DNA of 15,506 bases from Thermoplasmata archaeon (GTDB taxonomy: Archaea; Thermoplasmatota; Thermoplasmata; Thermoplasmatales; Thermoplasmataceae), in the NCBI GenBank assembly GCA_021802365.1, contig JAKAAJ010000023.1:1-15506 (forward strand). The letters run 5' to 3'. A model generated the notes under the pieces. That model did no database searches. It was not told where the DNA came from and worked only from the letters and a program-made list of their open reading frames with translations. The position numbers were made by a program, and so were the translations under genes. Below are positions 7,905 to 13,764 of the stretch, in pieces. Numbering within the stretch: position 1 is the stretch's first letter; every line of letters begins with the position of its first letter.

Positions 7905-8114
7905 TTATGGATTGTTATAGAAACTATCCATCTCCACTCTGTTTCCTGACTTGTCATAGAAGAAAAGTTTATCCTTCTCGTCAAGGGTCTTCTTGTGGGT
8001 TCCATCGCAGAATGGTTTGTTTGCTGATAGCCCGCAACCGCATATGTGTACTTCCTGATCTCCTACCTTCACAGCGTATGGTCTGTTTCTCTCATGTAGA
8101 ACAAGTCTAGACAT
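7905..8114 (-). CDS. CDGSH-type iron-sulfur protein
   Basis: A 69-residue single-domain protein with the complete [2Fe-2S] signature C-x-C-x2-S-x3-P-x-C-D-G-T-H, visible as [16 protein letters not shown]; the cluster ligands are three cysteines and one histidine. This is the CDGSH family (PF09360; mitoNEET relatives), which binds a redox-active, acid-labile cluster and is proposed to act in electron or cluster transfer and iron homeostasis. There is no membrane anchor, as in most prokaryotic members. The start is set at the ATG 8112-8114 ([10 protein letters not shown]): a box at 8134-8144 sits about 27 nt upstream. A TTG at 8121-8123 would add three residues but lies too near that box. The gene converges on the 311-residue gene with 8 nt between stops, so the two transcripts probably overlap at their 3' ends. 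Confidence 0.93.
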   Translation of the reverse strand: MSRLVLHERNRPYAVKVGDQEVHICGCGLSANKPFCDGTHKKTLDEKDKLFFYDKSGNRVEMDSFYNNP

Positions 8115-8133
8115 AACTATCAACCATCCAGTT

Positions 8134-8144
8134 TATGATATTAC
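8134..8144 (-). promoter_or_regulatory. TATA-like box of the CDGSH gene
   Basis: The minus strand reads GTAATATCATA, centred 25-27 nt before the ATG at 8114; this spacing decides the start. Confidence 0.45.
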
Positions 8145-8225
8145 TTAAGATTTTCCAGATCAGGCAAGTAGAGCTGATTTTGAAACTATCAGGGATCAGG
8201 AATATAATTTCTTAACTTTAAAATA

Positions 8226-8235
8226 ATTATATTAT
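8226..8235 (+). promoter_or_regulatory. TATA-like box of the small Cys-rich gene
   Basis: ATTATATTA within an AT-only stretch places a transcript start near 8257, leaving a short leader of about 13 nt that includes GAGGT at 8262-8266, a Shine-Dalgarno-like sequence 3 nt before the ATG. This is one of the few genes here with a visible ribosome-binding site. Confidence 0.4.
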
Positions 8236-8269
8236 TAGAATTACAAATGTATAATAAGCCTGAGGTCCT

Positions 8270-8449
8270 ATGAGCAATATGGAAGAAGAGGCAGTTTGTA
8301 AAAATTGTGGACATCCAGTTGTCAGAGAAGGTAAATGGTGGGCTCATTATAACAAAGCAAGGAATATGGTTTTAAACAGGTGTATGATAGATCACTGTAC
8401 CTGCCTTAACCCGCAGGTCAATGAGGTTAAAGTTGAAGCAAAAGTTTAA
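8270..8449 (+). CDS. Small Cys-rich putative zinc-binding protein (59 residues)
   Basis: An ATG at 8270 opens a 59-codon frame ending TAA at 8447-8449. The protein starts MSNMEEEAVCKNCGHPVVRE, with C-x2-C at Cys10/Cys13, and ends with a second cluster, Cys38, His42, Cys43 and Cys45 (CMIDHCTCLNP). The conserved-looking middle is GKWWAHYNKARN. Two pairs of cysteines 25-30 residues apart suggest one treble-clef or zinc-ribbon-like site binding zinc or, less likely, an Fe-S cluster. It is free-standing, with its own promoter and a GAGGT ribosome-binding site, and faces the Met/Gly-tailed gene convergently. Function unknown; small archaeal zinc proteins of this size often act in protein-protein or RNA contacts (general knowledge, not shown here). 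The frame, Cys pattern and promoter make it a likely real gene. Confidence 0.75.
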   Translation: MSNMEEEAVCKNCGHPVVREGKWWAHYNKARNMVLNRCMIDHCTCLNPQVNEVKVEAKV

Positions 8450-8549
8450 GCTAAGAAAATTCTCCGAACATCACTTAAAATACAAAAATAAAGGGATTAT
8501 TATTTAATGTCCTTCAAATATATATTCACAATTAGATGTTATAGGCTTT

Positions 8550-9110
8550 TTAGATCCATAGACCCGGGCCCATCATCCCCATCATGCCCATTCCCATCAT
8601 ACCCATCATTCCCATGCCCATCATGCCCATTCCCATCATATTTCCCTGATAGGCCTGTTGCTGATGCGCCTGAATGTGTTTATCAAGTTCTTCCTTGGTC
8701 TTGAAGAGCATTCCGTCATAGGGACAGATCTGAAGAGTGGGATCTATGGTCTTGACGATCTGTTCCCACAGGCGTTTTTCAAACTCATGCCCTGAATGAA
8801 TCTCTGCTCCTGCAGCTATTCCAAGTGTAGCTACTCCCTCAATAAGAGGTACAGCAATATCCCTCCCCCAGATTCCTGCATGCAGCTGGACTTCAAATTT
8901 GCCCTTCTGTCCTGCAATTACAACGTCCACGTCTCTTACCTTGCCAAGAACAATGCGCTCCCTGCTTGATTTTTTGGCATGGATCTCATAGAGCTTATCA
9001 TTTTCTTCATCGGAAGTTATAGTGAAATTCTCTTTGGCAAGCAGCTCCTTAACTTTTTCCCTTACTTGTGAGGGGTCTATATCCTTTTCAACAAAACCGT
9101 GTTTTATCAC
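8550..9110 (-). CDS. Met/Gly-tailed protein with a degenerate C2H2-type finger, unknown function
   Basis: A 186-residue protein in three parts. Residues 1-125 form an alpha/beta domain with a strongly patterned core (RDVDVVIAGQKGKFEVQLHA at 59-78, IWGRDIAVPLIEGVATLGIA at 80-99) and an EFEKRLWEQIVKTID helix at 109-123; I do not recognise it. Residues 129-149 fit a C2H2 zinc finger exactly in spacing, but the second cysteine is aspartate: Cys129-x2-Asp132-x12-His145-x3-His149. After a Gln-rich hinge (QAHQQQAYQGN), residues 158-181 consist only of Met (15) and Gly (9) in MMGMG-type units, followed by PGLWI. The start is GTG at 9108-9110, fixed by a box at 9131-9140 lying 27 nt upstream. Met/Gly tails are known from GroEL and some chaperonins (GGM repeats), and Met-rich motifs bind Cu(I); both parallels are suggestions only. 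The gene is divergent from the EamA transporter gene. Confidence 0.85.
   Translation of the reverse strand: MIKHGFVEKDIDPSQVREKVKELLAKENFTITSDEENDKLYEIHAKKSSRERIVLGKVRDVDVVIAGQKGKFEVQLHAGIWGRDIAVPLIEGVATLGIAAGAEIHSGHEFEKRLWEQIVKTIDPTLQICPYDGMLFKTKEELDKHIQAHQQQAYQGNMMGMGMMGMGMMGMMGMGMMGMMGPGLWI
8565..8640 (-). repeat. In-frame low-complexity repeat encoding the Met/Gly tail
   Basis: On the plus strand this is a run of CAT, CCC and TCC triplet mixtures (CCCATCAT / CCCATTCC units) encoding residues 158-181 and the flanking positions. Glycine codons vary (GGG, GGA, GGT), so the repeat is kept at protein level and is not a pure DNA slippage tract, although copy number could still vary between strains. 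Confidence 0.75.
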
Positions 9111-9130
9111 AGTACAATAACTTAATCAGA

Positions 9131-9140
9131 GTTATATAAT
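9131..9140 (-). promoter_or_regulatory. TATA-like box of the Met/Gly-tailed gene
   Basis: The minus strand reads ATTATATAAC, centred 26-27 nt before the GTG at 9110, supporting a leaderless GTG start. Confidence 0.5.
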
Positions 9141-9162
9141 TTTATATCCTAATTTTCATAAA

Positions 9163-9172
9163 CTTATATTTA
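9163..9172 (+). promoter_or_regulatory. TATA-like box upstream of the EamA transporter gene
   Basis: CTTATATTTA predicts a transcript start near 9195, so the first AUG on the mRNA would be the 20-codon frame at 9205. An alternative box, ATTAATAAAC at 9229-9238, would start transcription directly at the TTG at 9260. Confidence 0.35.
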
Positions 9173-9204
9173 TTCTTAGAATTTTCTAATTCATGACTTT
9201 GTTA

Positions 9205-9267
9205 ATGGCCCAGCAAAATACTGGAGATATTAATAAACATCCAGAATATTCCGTGGAAATTGCGTGA
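9205..9267 (+). CDS. Possible 20-codon leader ORF overlapping the transporter start
   Basis: ATG at 9205 encodes MAQQNTGDINKHPEYSVEIA, then TGA at 9265-9267. It overlaps the TTG start of the EamA gene by 8 nt in another frame. It could couple translation to the transporter, could be the true N-terminus separated from it by a frameshift, or could be chance. There is no evidence beyond position, so confidence is low. Confidence 0.2.
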   Translation: MAQQNTGDINKHPEYSVEIA

Positions 9268-10099
9268 AATCAAATTTCTACTTCCTTATGTTGTTTTCAC
9301 ATCTCTATCTTATTTCTTTGCAAAAAATGGGCTCGCATTTGCGTCACCTCTGACATTTATGGCATTGCGTTATGCCATAGCGGGCCTGATTCTGCTGGCA
9401 ATCTCCAGAAGAGTAATAATCTCAAAGGATGTTATTGTTCTGACTTTTTTTACAGTTCTGAGCACTTCTTTCTGGATATATGGTCTTTCCTTTGTATCAC
9501 CATCACAGTCCGCTGTTCTTAGTTACACAATGCCTCTATTTTCTCTGCCAATCGCATTTCTTCTGGTCAGGGAAAGGCCTACCAGGGCAGAGATAGCAGG
9601 AATAATTGTGGGATTCACAGGTGTTGCAATATATGGAATCCCCTTATTTCATGGGTTCACGGAAATAGGGTTATTCCTCACAATTGTTAACGCAATTTTC
9701 TGGGCAACATTCACGGTTCTTTACAGAAAACTGAAAGATGAGGAACCATACAGTGTCAATGCAACTCAGTTTCTTCTGGGCTCCGTAATGCTAATGGCAG
9801 CGTCAGCATTTGACTTCAAACTGAATTTCACATTATCATTTGCTGAAGATCTGATATGGATGGCTACTGTGGGAGGGGCACTCCAGTTTCTGCTATGGAA
9901 TATGATGATAAGGATCAGCAAGGTGAACAGGATCACAGTACTGGCATTTGCTGTTCCCATGTTTGCGGTTGTTCTGGAGGCATTGATGTTAAGACAGTTT
10001 CCATCAGTCTTTTCCATAACAGGAATTGCCGTAATGTTTGCCGGGATTTCAGTTTCAAGACTCCGTGGAGGTATTGCAATTGTAAAGCCTGAGGTCTAA
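9260..10099 (+). CDS. EamA/DMT superfamily transporter (10 TM)
   Basis: A 279-residue membrane protein made of two EamA repeats (PF00892), each of about five helices. The first repeat spans about 7-126, with the diagnostic AVLSYTMPLFSLPIAFLLVR at 85-104 followed by ERPTRAEIAGIIVGFTGVAI at 105-124; the second spans about 135-268, with RITVLAFAVPMFAVVLEALM at 224-243 and ITGIAVMFAGISVSRL. Such carriers move amino acids, nucleotides, sugars or drugs; the substrate cannot be read from sequence. The start is unusual. No ATG lies in frame between the upstream stop (9203-9205) and the first helix, so TTG at 9260-9262 is the best start; the next in-frame Met would delete the first membrane helix. It is followed after 39 nt by the hemerythrin gene, so they are probably co-transcribed. 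Confidence 0.87.
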   Translation: MREIKFLLPYVVFTSLSYFFAKNGLAFASPLTFMALRYAIAGLILLAISRRVIISKDVIVLTFFTVLSTSFWIYGLSFVSPSQSAVLSYTMPLFSLPIAFLLVRERPTRAEIAGIIVGFTGVAIYGIPLFHGFTEIGLFLTIVNAIFWATFTVLYRKLKDEEPYSVNATQFLLGSVMLMAASAFDFKLNFTLSFAEDLIWMATVGGALQFLLWNMMIRISKVNRITVLAFAVPMFAVVLEALMLRQFPSVFSITGIAVMFAGISVSRLRGGIAIVKPEV

Positions 10100-10138
10100 G
10101 TTTCAAAAAAATGAAATTCAACGGGGGTATCTTGGACC

Positions 10139-10600
10139 ATGGTGGATGATTCTAACCTCATTGAGGATCACAGGGAACTTGACGTTAAACTGGAGAAACT
10201 CCTCGATATAATTTCAAAAGGCGAAATTGACCCTGTCCTTTTTGCACAGATATCAAAGTCTCTAAAAAGGCACATATACATTGAAGAGGAGGAAATATTT
10301 CCATCAATTTCCGAAAGAAGCAATGAACTCAGGCAGCGAATTGCAGGACTGGAAATGGAGCATGCATCAATCTGGATGCTCCTTGACAGAGTTGAGAACG
10401 AAATTTCAGTCAGGAATGTTGAGAAATCTCCAAAATACATTGAGGAAATATCTTCTATTCTGGTGTCTCACAATGAACAGGAAGAGGATAAGGTATATCC
10501 TATAATAAGTCAGAATGAAAAAAATTCACAAAAAAAAATTACTGAATATGAAGTTCCTGAGGGGTGGGTATGCCACAGGCTCAGGAGGAAGAATAAGTGA
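10139..10600 (+). CDS. Hemerythrin-like (HHE) domain protein
   Basis: A 153-residue four-helix-bundle protein of the hemerythrin HHE family (PF01814). Di-iron ligand positions are in place: His11 (EDHREL), His45 and Glu49 (RHIYIEEEEIFP), His75 (EMEHASIW), His111 with Glu115/Glu116 (SHNEQEEDKVYP). Such proteins bind oxygen or nitric oxide at a di-iron centre, or sense or repair oxidative and iron stress. Bundle length is normal (about 1-125). Beyond it is a short tail, ITEYEVPEGWVCHRLRR, whose Trp143 and Cys145 are not part of the standard fold. The ATG at 10139 is preceded by GGGGG at about 10122, a weak ribosome-binding site. It lies 39 nt behind the EamA transporter gene and is probably in the same transcript; a functional link is not evident. 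The convergent candidate gene ends 48 nt away. Confidence 0.9.
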   Translation: MVDDSNLIEDHRELDVKLEKLLDIISKGEIDPVLFAQISKSLKRHIYIEEEEIFPSISERSNELRQRIAGLEMEHASIWMLLDRVENEISVRNVEKSPKYIEEISSILVSHNEQEEDKVYPIISQNEKNSQKKITEYEVPEGWVCHRLRRKNK

Positions 10601-10961
10601 TGTGTAAAATACATAAATCTGTCAGAAATGGTGTTAGTCTGGCTCCTTTTAATTCTTCCAGCATGGTAAGTGGCAAGTTCTACAGTTGCTCTTACCCATC
10701 TGATCTTTGAAAGAGGCTGTTTTGAAATAAAATGTTTCTGTCTCTGCGCATTCTGTAAGGCAAAATTCTTTTCGTTTCATTCCCCTGAATTCAATACTCC
10801 AATTCTCAGACCCCAGGATGAACTTTCTCACTGTTTTTCCTCACATACAACTGTCTGCAGGAATGAAATATCGTTATGGGAATGACATAATGAGATCACA
10901 ATGAACTCAGTAGTAAGGGTTAGAATGGAAAACTGTTAATCTCAGATTGCTATTTTTGAAT
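10601..10961. other. 361-nt interval with no confident gene
   Basis: This interval separates the hemerythrin and DUF2203 genes. Its only content of note is a Cys-rich frame on the minus strand (10649-10831), listed separately, and an antisense Cys-rich frame on the plus strand that is probably its shadow. No clear hairpin or RNA motif is seen. A weak TTAAT box near 10936 would serve the DUF2203 gene. Confidence 0.5.
10649..10831 (-). CDS. Doubtful small Cys-rich ORF, possible zinc-binding protein
   Basis: A GTG at 10829-10831 opens a 60-codon frame; an internal ATG at 10778-10780 would give 43 residues, MKRKEFCLTECAETETFYFK and onward. Its C-terminal half holds C-x3-C (CLTEC) and C-x2-C-H-x2-C (CRTCHLPC), a pattern that could hold one zinc. 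GAGG lies about 8 nt before the GTG and a GATATTT box lies near 10866. It would converge on the hemerythrin gene, a sensible layout. Against it: there is no strong promoter, and an opposite-strand Cys-rich frame overlaps. Real-gene status is uncertain. Confidence 0.3.
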   Translation of the reverse strand: MRKFILGSENWSIEFRGMKRKEFCLTECAETETFYFKTASFKDQMGKSNCRTCHLPCWKN

Positions 10962-11330
10962 GTGCCTTCGCAGCAATTATTTGATCTGAAAAAAGCCAGG
11001 TCCTCACTCAAGTGGCTCAAACCAAATATAGAGGAATTGCAGAAACTTGGAAAAATGGAGATGGAGGCTATGAGTGCCAATGATCTTGATTCTGCTGATG
11101 ATCTATCGAAGGAGATAGACAGCATTCTTTCAAGGATATACAGAAAGGGAATACAGCTCCGGAATAATGATCTTACTCTGATAGATTTTCCAGCTCTGAT
11201 AAATGGGCTTCCGGCATATCTCTGCTGGAAATATGGGGAGGAAGATATTCAATTCTGGCATTATCTTGAGGATGGATTCGCTGGCAGGCGTCCAATCACA
11301 GGTCAGGAGGAAATTCTTAGCCCGCTCTGA
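10962..11330 (+). CDS. DUF2203 family protein
   Basis: A 122-residue protein of the DUF2203 family (PF09969), recognised by its C-terminal block: a helix-ending GIQLRNNDLTLIDFPALING (63-82) running into LPAYLCWKYGEEDIQFWH (83-100) and LEDGFAGRRPI (102-112), corresponding to the family pattern G-x-V-DFPA-x-I-G / LCWK-GE / W-H / GFAGR-P. The N-terminal half is an alpha-helical pair typical of the family (FDLKKARSSLKWLKPNIEEL). The function is unknown in all organisms; members are found in bacteria and archaea. The start is chosen as GTG at 10962, because family members begin just before the FDL-type segment and no ATG exists in frame. TTG codons at 10947 and 10956 are alternatives. It has no close same-strand neighbour. 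Confidence 0.85.
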   Translation: MPSQQLFDLKKARSSLKWLKPNIEELQKLGKMEMEAMSANDLDSADDLSKEIDSILSRIYRKGIQLRNNDLTLIDFPALINGLPAYLCWKYGEEDIQFWHYLEDGFAGRRPITGQEEILSPL

Positions 11331-11764
11331 TCATCCGGGATACTGAATAATTGAAGTTATAGAAAAATTATACAGGAACCAACTTCAAAATTCCGGAACA
11401 TAATCCCCGAATGCTACAAGCAGATCCATAATGATTATGGACATTCTGTATCAGGCCGGTCAGATAATTTTGGACCTAAATTAAAGTTATGTTCAATTTT
11501 CAGTGAAGAGCTGGCCTATATTCACATTGATAGAAGTCCGACTTGCATTCATACGTATATTCACTTGACTTAATGACCATTACTCAGTATTATTTTGACA
11601 ATAAAACTGGAATATTCAATAGTTTAACCTGTTACGAACTTTCAAAAAATTTAACCTTACCATTACAGTTTTTATATTGGAGCCCTTTTGGAGAATTGGG
11701 TAAAGTTTAGTTATCGTTCTAAAAGGAAATAATGTAATATGTTTGCCCCCTGCATTCAATTGTT
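11331..11764. other. 434-nt convergent spacer with no recognised gene
   Basis: The spacer lies between the 3' ends of the DUF2203 and DHA2 genes. It contains a 17-bp palindrome (11425-11441) and a TATA-like TTTTATATT near 11668-11677 that is not followed by any convincing reading frame, so a short untranslated RNA starting near 11700 is possible but unsupported. A 45-codon frame at 11573-11710 has no convincing promoter and no recognisable motif. Confidence 0.5.
11425..11441. repeat. 17-bp palindrome TCCATAAT-G-ATTATGGA
   Basis: Perfect 8-nt arms around one central base. It is not in a promoter of either flanking gene, both of which end here. It could be a protein-binding site for a symmetric dimer or a short hairpin in read-through transcripts. 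Confidence 0.6.
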
Positions 11765-13498
11765 TCAGTTTCCATCTCCCTGCTTGTTAAGGACAGCTTT
11801 GTTTAATTCCGCTTCCTTATTTTTCTCAGATTCACTCCTTGTTCTTTTTCTAATGGGCTCCCTGAAAAGAGAAAGAACTGCTCCTGTAACTGTTATGGAG
11901 AATGCTGCATAGAATACTATGTGCAGTGAAGACATAAACGCCGGTGCGAAAACACCTGGAAACCAGGTTCTGGCCGTAATTGTTGATATTACACTTGTCG
12001 GTATTCCTGATGTTACTGAGGAGGGAAGAAGAAGTATTATCTCTTTCATTGGGCTTATTCCAAGTAGTGCGCTGAAAATTGCATCAGTGGGTGCGATCTG
12101 TGATGATATTGACTTGGATAGTGATGATGCAAGTCCTGCACTGGTAAGTCCCGAAGATATGGTTCCGGGAAGTATTGACGTCAATCCAAGTATAAGTATT
12201 GTGAAGAAAATTCCCATGCTTGCAGTTGTTCCCACGTTTCTCATTGTAGTAAGCATTCCCGAAGCAGATCCTCTGCTTTCGGAGGGCACAGAGGACATTA
12301 CTGCAGATGTATTTGGTGCCATGAACAGACCCATTCCTGCTCCGAATACAAATAGTAGGACCGCCATCTCTATATAAATGAAGTTGTAGGGGAGTGTTAC
12401 AAGCAATATCAGTGCTAGCGCAGCTATGAAAAGCCCAAGCGTTGCTATGCCTCTTGATCCATGCTTATCTGAAAGTTTTCCCCCAAGAGGGCCGAATATG
12501 CCCATTGCTGCCGTCATGGGTAGCATAAATATTCCTGCCCAGAAAGGTACACTGCTGAAGGAATAACCATGGAGGGGAAGCCATATTCCCTGAAACAGAA
12601 GTATAATCATGAACATGAGCCCCATCATCCCCATCCCAGCAACCATTCCTGAAATGCTACCAGCTGAAAAAGCACGTATCCTGAAGAGCTCCAGCCTGAA
12701 CATTGGCTGTTTCACCTTTCTTTCAACAAACGGGAAGGCCACAAGAAGTGCAGCACCCACTATAAGTGCAGCAATTACGAACGGGCTGTCCCATCCCATA
12801 GGACTGGTTTTATATGGAACGAGCCCGTATGTTATGCCTATCAGGAATATGATCAAGCCCGCACCGAATGTTATATTTCCAGGTATGTCAAGTCTCTGTC
12901 TTATTTTCGGGGATGTCTCCTTGAGCTTCAAGTATGACCATACAGTTCCAAGAAGACCCACAGGAACACTTACAAGGAAGACCAGTCTCCAGTCAATGGC
13001 GGAAAGGATTCCTCCAACAACTATGCCTATGCTCATCCCGGCTGTTCCGGCAATTGCATTGATACCGAGAGCCATTCCCCTTTCCTGCCTTGGGAAGTTA
13101 TCAGTAATTATTGCGTAACTGTTTGCCATCAGGAAGGAGCCTCCCACTGCCTGAACAATCCTGAACATAATAAGTTCAAGGGCTCCAGTGTCTCCCTTAC
13201 CTGGAGTAAGAAATAGCAAAACTGAACCTGCTGTGAATATTGCAAATCCCAGATTGAAGAGTCTAACTCTTCCAAATATATCAGAAAGCCTCCCTATAGT
13301 GACGAGCAACACAGCAGTGACAATCATGTAGCCCATCAATATCCATAACAGGTAGGCAAATGCCCCAGAAGACAGAGGATTCAGGTCTATCCCCCTGAAT
13401 ATAGGGGGTAATGCAATGATGAGGATACTGGAGTTTATGGTAGCCATAAGAACTCCTATGGTGGTATTGGAAAGTGCGATCCATTTCTCCTGAACCAT
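11765..13498 (-). CDS. DHA2-family (14-TM) MFS drug exporter, EmrB/QacA-like
   Basis: A 577-residue protein with about 14 membrane helices, the length of DHA2 exporters. Motif A is [13 protein letters not shown] at 69-81, the antiporter-type motif region is [20 protein letters not shown] at 113-132, and motif C is [15 protein letters not shown] at 151-165, followed by [13 protein letters not shown], the standard post-TM5 segment. A second A-like motif, [17 protein letters not shown], lies mid-protein. A long extracytoplasmic stretch precedes the last helix (about 470-520), and the tail is highly charged ([20 protein letters not shown]). In TM1 the DHA2 hallmark D-x-T-I-V-N is replaced by N-x-S-I-L-I ([13 protein letters not shown]), so the usual acidic residue is absent. 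Probable proton-coupled efflux of lipophilic or toxic compounds; the substrate is unknown. There is no partner EmrA or regulator gene alongside. The promoter is at 13519-13528. Confidence 0.9.
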   Translation of the reverse strand: MVQEKWIALSNTTIGVLMATINSSILIIALPPIFRGIDLNPLSSGAFAYLLWILMGYMIVTAVLLVTIGRLSDIFGRVRLFNLGFAIFTAGSVLLFLTPGKGDTGALELIMFRIVQAVGGSFLMANSYAIITDNFPRQERGMALGINAIAGTAGMSIGIVVGGILSAIDWRLVFLVSVPVGLLGTVWSYLKLKETSPKIRQRLDIPGNITFGAGLIIFLIGITYGLVPYKTSPMGWDSPFVIAALIVGAALLVAFPFVERKVKQPMFRLELFRIRAFSAGSISGMVAGMGMMGLMFMIILLFQGIWLPLHGYSFSSVPFWAGIFMLPMTAAMGIFGPLGGKLSDKHGSRGIATLGLFIAALALILLVTLPYNFIYIEMAVLLFVFGAGMGLFMAPNTSAVMSSVPSESRGSASGMLTTMRNVGTTASMGIFFTILILGLTSILPGTISSGLTSAGLASSLSKSISSQIAPTDAIFSALLGISPMKEIILLLPSSVTSGIPTSVISTITARTWFPGVFAPAFMSSLHIVFYAAFSITVTGAVLSLFREPIRKRTRSESEKNKEAELNKAVLNKQGDGN

Positions 13499-13518
13499 AA
13501 ATTCCTTATGGGGCTATT

Positions 13519-13528
13519 CTATAAATTA
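13519..13528 (-). promoter_or_regulatory. TATA-like box of the DHA2 exporter gene
   Basis: The minus strand reads TAATTTATAG, centred about 26 nt before the ATG at 13498, giving a leaderless mRNA. Confidence 0.5.
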
Positions 13529-13743
13529 CTAATCTAACAGAGATATTCACAAAATGATATTCTGGACGAACTTCACATAGGAGTTTCAGTAATGAACGGC
13601 ATAATTTCAAACACTACCTATCATATTGAGGCTCCATATATACCCATATTAAAATTCAATGAATATTTTCCATACTCTATAAAGTTGTATCTTTCATCGA
13701 AAACAGGAATATGACAACTATTGGCAAATGTTTGACCTGGAAG

Positions 13744-13764
13744 TAAATTGAACAATTCAATTTA
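13744..13764. repeat. 21-bp hairpin at the protease gene stop codon
   Basis: TAAATTGAA-CAA-TTCAATTTA has perfect 9-nt arms and overlaps the TGA stop (13757-13759) of the protease gene on the minus strand. It is AT-rich and could mark the 3' end of that mRNA; a role as terminator is inference. Confidence 0.5.

Noticed and set aside
8565..8640. CCCATCAT-type repeats considered as a CRISPR or satellite array
   Set aside because: There are no spacers; the triplet pattern is fully explained by in-frame Met and Gly codons.
11573..11710. 45-codon plus-strand frame in the convergent spacer
   Set aside because: The promoter-like ACGTATATTC is too close to the start, the product has no recognisable pattern, and the length is within chance for AT-rich DNA.
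12609..13118. 169-codon plus-strand frame inside the DHA2 gene
   Set aside because: Antisense shadow of a membrane-protein gene with all DHA2 motifs.
13592..13714. 40-codon plus-strand frame with AGGAG 8 nt before its ATG
   Set aside because: The ribosome-binding sequence is suggestive, but the product (MNGIISNTTYHIEAPYIPIL and onward) has no motif, this genome mostly lacks such sites, and no promoter is in place.
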